A stretch of DNA of 35,178 nucleotides, taken from Candidatus Accumulibacter regalis. Its GTDB lineage: Bacteria > Pseudomonadota > Gammaproteobacteria > Burkholderiales > Rhodocyclaceae. Below, in pieces: positions 26,401 to 35,178 of this stretch; position 1 is the stretch's first letter; the number at the start of each line of letters is the position of its first letter. The notes below the pieces were generated by a model that saw only the letters and a list, made by a program, of their open reading frames with translations, was not told the DNA's origin and did not search any database. A program made the translations under genes and the position numbers. The stretch is from assembly GCA_000585075.1 (NCBI GenBank), contig JEMY01000014.1, positions 577 through 35,754 of the forward strand, read 5' to 3'.

Positions 26401-29400
26401 CTGGAGGCTGATGACAACATCAGCCTTACCGCCGGCACGACACTTGCGCCCGGCCAGCTCAGCATAGTCACCGAGGGAACCAGCGCGATGAAGTCGCTGG
26501 GTGGCGGTGGGCGGATCAGTGTCTCTGGTCTGAATGACGTCAGGATCAATAGCTCCGTCGGTTCCGGCAGTTACCACCTGCGCCAGATTTATATCGAATC
26601 GACGGCTGGTACGCTGTTCGTCGACGAGGCTTCAGGCCGGGTCGAGAACGACAATGGAAATATCCGACTCATTGGCGTCGACGCGAACATCGCCGGTGTG
26701 ATCAGGACCCCGGGTGTCGTAAGCGGCTATGCGGTGGACATCCAGGCTGGCGATCAGGCCACCGTAACCGGCGATATCTCGTCGTGGGCTTCGGTGCGCA
26801 TCCAGGCAGGCAACGATCTGTTGCTCGCCGACGGCAACGTGAGCGTGACACATCCGGGAAATGGCATAGACATACAGTCGGCGGGGATGGTCGAAATCGG
26901 CCGCGTAAGTTTCGACGCCAATGGCAAACCCGTTCAGCAGGGAGAACTGATAGCTGGCGGCGCAACTGTGAGTATTGTCGGACAAGAGCGCGTTTCCATT
27001 GCAGCGGGCGCCCAGATCATGACCAGCCGCTCGGGCAGCAGCACCATCAACATATTGGCCACGCGGGTCGACCTCCGCGGAGCGCTGTACGCCGGCGCCA
27101 TGCTCGACCAGAACCAGGAAGTGCAATGGGTCGGTGAGGGGGGGCTCGTCGATATTCGCGTCACAGATTCGCTGACACTCGGCGGCTTAGCGGCCGATGG
27201 CCAGGGCTTCGTGACTGTCGGTGGTTCAATCCGGTCGACGGGAGAGGTCAGCATCAACGCGAATCTCGGTGGCTATCCCGGGTCCGAGGTCGGTTTCAGC
27301 ATGAACTCGCCAAGCTCGATCGTCGCCGATGCGACGGGAGCCTTCGGAGCGTCGACAGGCTCCTTCCTGGAACCCAGGGTTGCCAGCCGTGTCACGCTGA
27401 ACGCCAGCCAGCAGGCACAGATTTACGGGCTGATCCAGGCGGTCGACAGCGGGCGGGACGCTGCATCCGACTCCGATACAGTCGTTCTCCACGCTGGCAG
27501 TGGGCTGCTGATTGATGGTTTCATCGAAGCCGATGACCGTGTCGAGCTTCATGGTGGCGAAAGACCGCAGTCAAGTCCCAGCGTCCTGGTCACTCCACTG
27601 CTGCTGAAGACCGACACGCAGGGCAACGAGATCCTCAATAGTGACGGCAATCCGATCCGGCTTGCCGGCGGCACGGTCAAGACAGGCGCCGGAGGTGCGG
27701 TCCAGATCAGCGGCGCACATGATGTCGTCGTCAGCGGCACGGTAGGCCAGCTGTATGAAAGCGCAAGTGGCCCGATGGTCGCCACCGCCACGGTCGAGAT
27801 CACTTCGGGCGGTGGCGATGTCAATGTCGACGGCAAGGTGAACGCGAATGATTTCGTCATCCTGACCGGTGTGGACGTCAACGTGCTCGCCGGAGGCGTG
27901 GTCAAGGCGCGAGGCGCCAGTGGTACTGTCTCGCTGCATGCGACCGGAGCATCCTCTTCTGCGGGGACCGCGGGGGTGGTTTACGTGGGCACGACACCAG
28001 ACCGATCCGAGCCGGCGCTAGTCGATGCGGGCGACCTCATACACCTCTTCGGCGATTCGATCCGCGTGGACGGGCAGGTCGGGCCAGGCGGAACCGCCGA
28101 CCGGATTCTCTTCAACGCGGTACACGACATCCTGGTCACGGGGCTGGTCAAGGCCAACGACCGCATTGAAATCAATGCCGGCGTAAATCCGGACTGGACC
28201 GAGGAGTTGACCGCCGGCAGCATCACCGTCGACCAGCTCACCGACGGCAATATCTATGTTTTCGGCGCCGGCCGGCTCGACTCGGCGAATCAGGCGCAAC
28301 TGAAAGCCGGCGGCAACGTCGAGGTGCGTGGTCAAACCACCGTCGCCGCCACCGCGGTGCAGGTTCTGGTCCCCTATATCACTCAGAACCCAACGACCAT
28401 CTATGTCGTCGTCGGCTCACGGCAGGTCGCGGCAGGAACGATCACGGTGCCGCACGTTTCGTGGGTGAACACCACAGTGACCAATCAGGTCGGCTTCGAC
28501 ACGGTGGTCGTCGGCAACGCGTACAACACCATCGACGCAACGCTTATCCAGGATGGCTGGTACAACTCCGCTACGGGTGTGTTCCGGGAGTATTTCCTGC
28601 CCGGTGAGAGCGACGTAGGCTATCTGCCGCTCTACGACTTCAGTTGGGCGAATCTTAAGACCCATACCACGGTCAACGGTCAGTTGACCGAGACCGACTG
28701 GAGCCCAGAATGGGCCTCGTACCCTTACCTACCCGCGGCTGCAATCGTTAATCGCGTGGCCACTTCCGTTGATGCCGCTCAGGTCACCAGCCAGCTGACC
28801 GTGGCGGGTTATTCCTTCGTTGACAACGCGGACGGTTCCTACCGGAGGTTCATCGGACCCAAGGCTGCGGCTACGACCGAATTCGGTCTGAACATGATTA
28901 CCGGAATGCTTTATTCGCAGAGACGTTCGATTGGCCTCGACAAAACGACTTATCAACAGCTGACCTTCGATGACCACTTGGGCCCCGTCATCCTTCGTAT
29001 GCCAATCGGAGCGGAGAGTGATATCCGTAGTTGGGTTCGCCTAGGTTCCGCGGTCACTTGGCAAGAGCTTGTCGGCGAGTTTCAGGATAGGGCTGAAGTC
29101 TATTATGAGCAGACTGGTTCTAGTTTTACTCCGTCAATCATCAATGGCGCGCTGACCAGCGCCTACTACCCGCCGCATGCTGATCCGGACGGCGGGATCT
29201 ATTACCAGGATCAGTGGACTGTAAGCTATTTTGGGAATGGGCTGAGAGAATACAATATCTCTGACGGTCGCGGAGTGATTGAGCAATATCGAGTTCCGGA
29301 CTGGTCAAGCCAGATCAGTCAGAGTGGGTATGACGTTAACGGACGTTATGTTTACGCGGGGGCGCAGTATGTCAGCGGTTATAGTGCTGCTGTTAGTAAT

Positions 29401-32400
29401 GAGGCATTTGTAATGGAGCATAATAAGTTAGTTGGGTATATTCCGAATATGACTTATGTGGAAAGCGGGTTTTTCGATTGGGTTGTGTATTGGGTGGGAG
29501 ATATGAGAGGTTACCGTGATGCCGGAAATACTTCGACTTGGGGGTCTTGGAATTTTGATTGGCGTGATGCCACTCAAGCAGATATAGTGCGCATCGTTAA
29601 CGTTTTTGACTATCGTGTAGACCGGGCGGGTTACAATGATGTGCAGGTAAAGCAATCTGGAAGGCTAGTCGAAGTTAATAATCTAACTGGGCGAATCTAT
29701 TCTGCCGATATTCATGCCGAGGCTAGGGGTAAGGAATGGGTTGATACCAGCTACTGGCAGAGCGCAAATAAGCACGAAAACTTTATTGATTACACCTATG
29801 AATGGGCCTCTGCTTATACGATTATTCCACAGGGCCGGCAGACCTTGCACTACCAAGTGGTCGATAATCCGCACGACATTCCCAGTAACCGTCCGAAATA
29901 CGAGATCTACACGACTCAGGTCAAATTGGTGCACGACGAAGAGGTGACGCAGTACGCCACGCAGTTGATCACCCAGCCGCAGACCGTGTTCATTACCCAT
30001 CGCAGCTACGCGAACGACGATTTACGGGCCATCGGTGTGTTCGCAGGTGAATCGATTGCCGCTGCGAACCGTATCGATATCCAGACAGGCGGCAACGTGA
30101 CGCTCAGCGGTATCGTCGACGCGACCGGAGCCGAAGGAATGGTCAGCATCCAGGCGGCGCAGAACCTGACGTTGGTCGGCGCGCAGCCTGCGGGCAACAG
30201 CAACACCCTGCCAGCACCGGCGGCGGTGCTCGCTTCCGCTGCCATCGACCTCCGCGCGACGAGTGGTTCGCTGAGCCTCGATACTTCGAGTCGGATCGGC
30301 GGTATGAATACGGATTCCATCCGAGTCAGGGACGTGACGCTGCAGTCCGGCGCCGACGCCATCTTGAACGGCAGCGTCCTTGCGACTTGCAATGTCGGCG
30401 TCAAGGCTGGCGCTACGGCATATCTTACCGGCCTCATGGTCGCCAATAAGGTCCTGGTGGACACAGGGCAGAAGTCGGGCGTGGGAAACGTCATCGGCTC
30501 GATCGCCACCGATGTTAAGACGTTTGGCAGCTTTGACGAGATCACGCTGAATTCGGGTGAGTCCTCGGGTGACATCGACTTGACCAACACCGACCTGAAA
30601 ACCGGCGGCGTTGTCAGCTTGAATGCCGCGGCTGGGACAATTCGGCACGGCGGGGGCGTGATCCGCGCACGGGAACTCAACGCGACAGCGCAGTCCGGCA
30701 TCAAGGCCAATACAGTGATTTCCAATCTGATCGCGACCGTCAGCGCTCTGGGCGATATCGAGATCACCAACGGTGGCGATCTCACGCTGACCAGGGCAGT
30801 AACGGCTCATGGCGCCATCGTCGTGGAGAACTTCGGCAGTCTGAATGCCGAATTCGTTGCCACGCAGGGCGGCGCTCCCGGCAACGACATCACCCTCGCG
30901 ACGCATCGCATTGGAGCCGTGAACGAGCTGACGATCACGGAACTTGGCGCTGCCGACGGCGCGGGTAACGTGACGCTAGATGTATCTGGAACAATTGCTC
31001 AGGTGGGCGGCCCGGTCGTTGCCAATCGATTGAATGTCATCGTCGAAGGCGGCGTTGCTCTGCGGACGCGGATCAGCGAACTCGACTTGCGGACCACGAC
31101 CGCGGGCAACGTTGCGATTAGCGACAGCAATGGCGACGGAGTGATCCTCGCCGACGTTCAGGTTCTCGACGGCTCCTTGTCCGTCAGCGCCGCCGGCTCA
31201 ATCGTCGCCGAAAATGTTCGCTCGCTGAGCAATCTGCAGGGCAACGATATTGGCTTGACCAGCGTCGGCGGTAGTATCCACTCAGGTCTTATCAGTGCGG
31301 GTGCGTATGCTTCGACGCCGGAAGAAGCGGCTGCGCTGGGCCTCAAGCATTCGCTCGGCAAGGTGACGCTGAGCGCGGCTGGCATTATCGACCGTCTGCC
31401 ACAGCAGCAGGGCCCGGGCGTGGTTGCCGATCAGACGATGCTTATCGCCGGACAGGGCATTAACGATTTGCTGATCGCTGTCAATTCGATCCAGAATGCC
31501 CAGACCAACTACGGTTCGATCTCGCTGGCCGACGTCGATGGCGTCGACGAGGAATCGCCAGGACTGACGGTTATAAATGCCGTGACGCATGGCCGAGGCA
31601 GCTCGATCGTCATCTCCGCTCAACGGGACTTGAATGTCGACGAGGAAGTGCAAGCCGTGGGATCCGACTCGACGGTGCGCCTCGAATCGAGCGCTGGCAA
31701 CCTTTGGATCGCGGCCGGGGCGGGTAGTGTCGCTGCCAGCGGAGGCATCGCGCTGTCCGCCGGAGGACTGATTCGCGTCGACGGCGCCTTGGGCCAGACC
31801 GACGTGCTGGACATCAAGGCGGGAACGAGCTTCCAGTTGCCCGACGCTGCGCCACTGCGATTTACCGGTAACAGCATCAGCATCCACACCGGTCAGACGA
31901 TCAACGTGAACGGTACGCTGGCCGCTAGAGATAAGGTGGAGTTGATCAGCGACGACGGTAATGTCGTAGTTTCCGGCATCATCGCCGGACGTAACGCCAG
32001 CGGTCTCAAGCAGTTAATTCTGGAGGCGAACGGCACGGGCACGGTGACCGAGCTGCTCGCAGATCCTGCTACGGGCTTGCCTAGCTCCGAAGCGGTTGAG
32101 GTTCCGGCCGGCAATATTTATCTGCGGCAATCGACATCGCAAGCGGGTGGACCACAGGGAAGCGTGGTCACGGCCACCCAATTGGTGCAGTTACGTGCGG
32201 CACGAGAAATCGTTGGCCAGAATATGAGCATTGATGTCTCCGGTCCCGGAGGTGTCATTGATATGTCCGTGGGTACCAGCCTGACGCTGAACGCAGGTAC
32301 GACGATCAAGGCCGATGGCCGTGTCAGTCTGGCCTCGACGGGTGGGGATCTGACGGTTAACGGGACGATCCAGGGCCACAGCACCGCCTTCGCCGACCAA

Positions 32401-35178
32401 GTGACGCTGGCCGCGGGGGGCAGTCTGAGCGCCAGCAGCAATATCAACGCGGCCAATCTCATTAGTTTGCGAGCCGGCGGGCCGCTCTACGCCAACCTCA
32501 ATCTGGCGGTTACCGGTGCCGACGGCACGATCGACCTGCATTCGGGCCAGCCACTCGGCCTCGACGACGTGACCGTGCTCAAGGCGACGAAGCGGGTGAG
32601 CCTGAGTTCTGATCAAGACATCAGCGTCGGCTCGGCGAACATCCAGGGCATCAACAGTGCGCCTCTCGCCGAGGTGTCAATCAATGCCGGCGGAAACCTG
32701 AGCGTGCGTGGCGGCGCCATTTCGGCGAGCAAGCTGATCGCGCTGGGGGCTGGTGGGACCTTGAACGCTGATCTTAATCTGACAGTTTCGGATGCTGAAG
32801 GCACCATCGACCTTCATTCAGGTCGGCCCCTGATTCTCGGCACTTCAACGGTGCTCAAAGCGACGAAACGGGTGGCGCTGAGTTCGGATGGTGATATTCA
32901 TGTCAGTACGGCTAACCTTGAGGGAGTAAATGGTGCGCCACTGTCGGAAGTCTCGATCCAGGCTGGTGGCGATTTGACAATAGACGGCGGGGCTATCACG
33001 GCAGCTACGCTGATCAATCTCGGTGCCGGTGCGACATTGAACGCCAACCTTGACCTGACGGCTTCAGGGGAGAACGGCAGGATTGATATCAACTCGGGTG
33101 GCGATATTACTCTGGCATCTCCAGGTTCTGGCGGCCCGATCCTGAGGGCTACGAAGCGGATCAGCATCGCTTCCGGTGGAAACTTGACTCTTGGGGTTGG
33201 CGATGATGACCGCTCCAACCTGGCCGGCGTCAGCGGTCAACTCTTGCAGCAGTTGGATCTGCATACAGCCAGGAATCTCTTGTTGTACGGTGGAACGTTT
33301 AAGACCACAGATTCAATCAAGCTAACGGCGCTAGGGAGCATTTCTACGGATGGAAACGCGCCGCTAAATCTGACGAGTACTGGGTCCATCGACGTTGCAT
33401 CGGGTAGCGGTGGTTTGCTCCTGAATAATGTCGCGGCTGGAAGAGTAACCCTTGAAGCGCTGGGCGGCTCGATCACGCAAGCAGCGGGTGGCCGTATCTC
33501 GACTGCCTTGCTCTCTGCACGGGCTCTGAACGACTTAGTTCTGCACTCCGCAGGTGGGATGGCTAATGTGCAGGTTAACGCCCATGGCAACATAGTGCTG
33601 GTATCGACCGGCGCTATTGTCCTGCAGAAGCTCTCCGCTGCCGACGGGGCAATTACCGTGACGGCTGACGACACGATCACGGCGGTCGAAGTCGTCGCAC
33701 TGACGGACGCCGCAGACCGTAGTGTCACGCTGATTAATACCGCTGGAGATGTGCTGGTGGACCGGATTGCCGTTGGCTATCAGTCCGGCGAAATCTTCAT
33801 CAAGACGCCTGGCAGCATTCGCGAGCTTGACAATGCCGACTTGGATTACGATCTGACTGGCAACCGTGGTGTTCTGATTGCGGGCGGCGAGGTCGGCAGC
33901 AGGCGAAATCCGAGCCTCAACCTGGAGATGAATTTTCGGGAAGTTTCCGATACCGTCAGGCTCGTCGTCGGTGACTACACCATCGCCGAGGGACAGGGGC
34001 TGAGCTTGTCGGCAGGCGGCTTTGGATCGGCTACGCACTTGATTTGGACGGTCAATGGACAAGCCGACGTTGCGATTGGTGCCAATCCGACCTTGACCTG
34101 GATGCAGTTGCAAAGCATTGGCGTGGACGACGCCGGAGACTACGCGATCGGCCTTCAAGCGACTTACGCGCCCGGGATCGAGAGCGCCACGCCTTCGTCG
34201 CTCTCGCTGCACGTTCTGAATACGGCACCGATAGCGACATTTGGGACGAACCTTGCTGACGGCACAGTTCCCAAGGGCGGGACGGTGACCGTGTTCTTCG
34301 CCGACCAGCACGATCCTTCGGTTGCCGATCAAACCCGCGGTTTTCTCTACAGCGTTGACTTCGGCAACAACGGCAGCTTCGAGGTTGTTGATAGTAGCGA
34401 GACCGTGTTCACGGTGCCGGCACAGTACGTCAGCCGTGACGGCCCGGTTTCGGTGCGGGGACGCATTCGGGACCAAGCAGCAGCGGGGGATACGAACCCG
34501 CAAAATGTGGGTTACACGGACTGGTTGACCTCCTTCACGGTGAATGACGCGGCCCCGCTAGCTGCGGACGATGCGTATACGCTGGACGAAGACGGTCGAC
34601 TCCGAGTGATGGCATCCGGAGTGCTCGGCAACGACACGGATCGGGATAGCGTAACGCTGACTGCAGTGTTGGTCCATGGACCGCAACACGGAACGCTTAC
34701 CCTGGATTACGACGGAGGTTTCCTCTATACACCTAGCGCCGACTTCTTCGGCACGGACGTCTTTAGTTACCGTGCTAATGACGGCGTGTCCAACTCCAAT
34801 GTCGGACTGGTCACGCTGACCATCCAGCCGGTAAACGACGCCCCCGTCGCCGCCGCCGATGCCTACACACTGGACGAAGACAGACCGCTCAGCGTTTCCG
34901 CCGCTGGTGTGCTCGGCAACGACAGTGACATCGACAGCGCCACGCTGACGGCAGTCCTCATTGATGGACCTCAACACGGCACGCTGGAGCTTGCCGCTGA
35001 CGGCGGTTTCCTCTACACCCCGGACGCCGACTACTTTGGCTCCGACAGTTTTAAGTACCGTGCCAACGACGGCCAGGCCGACTCGAATCAGGCGCTGGTT
35101 ACGCTGACGATCGAGCCGGTAAACGACGCCCCCGTCGCCGCCGACGACGCGTACACACTGGACGAAGACACGCCACTC
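20410..35178 (+). CDS. Giant LEPR-XLL surface protein, continuation after the frameshift (runs off the window)
   Basis: From the second copy of the 23-bp duplication, the frame starting at 20410 is open for 4,923 codons with no stop to base 35178. I read it line by line. It is the natural continuation of the upstream frame; with one unit removed, the protein reaches about 9,642 residues and is unfinished. In order it holds haemagglutinin-like repeats and a helical stretch with GL..G..Y modules (20940-22220). A carbohydrate-binding-like module follows (about 22426-22845), then long GGN(V/I).(V/L)..-type repeats. A segment at about 25800-26060 resembles the TSLSDL...IQAALDS / DGKLVLASSDAF motifs of large repeat proteins. 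Next come a Tyr/Trp-rich island (29041-29820), 92-residue triplicates (32461 on), a PKD/Ig-like region (33960-34540) and 96-residue cadherin-like repeats. The frame is open back to 20242 but has no evident start of its own, so it may be silent when frameshifted. Confidence 0.85.
22426..22845 (+). other. Carbohydrate-binding-like (CBM6/35-type) module within the giant protein
   Basis: The segment reads as a jelly-roll module: ILVEGESGTGAGAMMSRVAA, then GLYQIQFDYSNDS, IAVQIDGKAVGSF, DWNTFF, DLTAGQHTLSVTVQGGDEYG and VEIDAARLVY. The run of Tyr/Trp-containing strands, a GxHxLxVxVxGGDxYGVxID ending and the YSND motif are typical of CBM6/CBM35-like sugar-binding folds. This suggests the giant protein may bind polysaccharide. 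The assignment is by eye; ligand residues were not modelled. Confidence 0.5.
29041..29820 (+). other. AT-richer Tyr/Trp-rich island within the giant protein
   Basis: About 260 codons with many A/T third positions, unlike the GC-rich flanks. They encode unusually aromatic sequence, for example FFDWVVYWVGDMRGYRD, TWGSWNFDWRD and WVDTSYWQSAN. There is no beta-repeat pattern here. It is followed by RAIGVFAGESIAAANRIDIQ, which resembles RPIGIEFIGADPGES after the Tyr/Lys-rich segment near 20115. This may be a separate folded domain acquired by recombination. Confidence 0.55.
32461..33315 (+). repeat. Three tandem repeats of 276 bp (92 residues)
   Basis: Copies start at 32461, 32737 and 33013. Each runs L(G/R)AG(G/A).L(Y/N)A(N/D)L(N/D)L, G(T/R)ID(L/I)(H/N)SG, LKATKR(V/I) or LRATKRI, S(S/A)(D/G)..(I/L), with (A/S)PL(A/S)EVSI(N/Q)AGG(N/D)L in the first two. 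The third copy is diverged and somewhat longer, ending near 33315. DNA similarity is clear between copies 1 and 2. Confidence 0.8.
34555..35178 (+). repeat. Tandem 288-bp cadherin-like repeats reaching the window edge
   Basis: Units of 96 residues begin at 34555, 34843 and 35131; the third is cut by the window end. Each begins (P/L).AA.DAYTLDED, then GVLGND(T/S)D.DS.TLTAVL, GPQHGTL, GGFLYTP.AD(F/Y)FG.D.F.YRANDG and ends VTLTI.PVNDAP. This is the bacterial cadherin-like / Ig-like (VNDAP) repeat common in secreted adhesins, often repeated many times before a secretion signal. More copies downstream are likely. Confidence 0.9.

Noticed and set aside
6230-35178. RTX calcium-binding nonapeptides (GGxGxDxxx)
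   Set aside because: No run of such nonapeptides was seen by eye in the part of the gene within the window; they may lie further downstream.

Overview
The window comes from a GC-rich Gram-negative bacterium. A betaproteobacterium is the best guess. The evidence is a TraD coupling protein of the SXT/TOL-type integrative conjugative element (ICE) family, followed by a DUF4400-type membrane protein, and a giant LEPR-XLL surface protein. Nothing in the window fixes the genus.

Layout. (1) Bases 1-1038 hold no convincing gene. They look like a replication origin: four 17-bp direct repeats, two perfect and two near-perfect DnaA boxes, an AT-rich tract, and a 30-bp semi-palindrome on each side. (2) Bases 1039-4176 form a compact plus-strand cluster: a four-helix membrane protein, a small unknown ORF, traD, and a DUF4400 membrane protein. 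traD overlaps its upstream and downstream neighbours by a base or a few bases. No relaxase or mating-channel gene is in view. (3) Bases 4177-6229 are gene-poor and look degenerate, with one possible broken minus-strand gene and one doubtful plus-strand ORF. (4) From 6230 to the window edge there is one enormous repetitive coding region.

The giant gene starts with a LEPR-XLL motif and then runs through thousands of residues of Ala/Gly/Val/Thr-rich solenoid-type repeats. It also carries paired 91-residue modules, haemagglutinin-like repeats, a carbohydrate-binding-like module, a Tyr/Trp-rich island, triplicated 92-residue repeats and 96-residue cadherin-like (VNDAP...) repeats. The last of these run off the window. 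The first reading frame stops at 20485, after 4751 residues. The cause is visible: a perfect 23-bp tandem duplication at 20387-20432, which is not a multiple of three. Reading from the second copy, the frame is open with no stop to base 35178. Collapsing the duplication gives one uninterrupted reading frame of about 9,642 codons, still unfinished.

The most interesting observation is this duplication. Each unit contains a perfect 7-bp hairpin, which makes slippage plausible. The locus could be a reversible on/off switch of a giant adhesin, a recent inactivating mutation, or an assembly error. Raw reads would decide. Domain and family names are recognised by eye from motifs; no database search was run.
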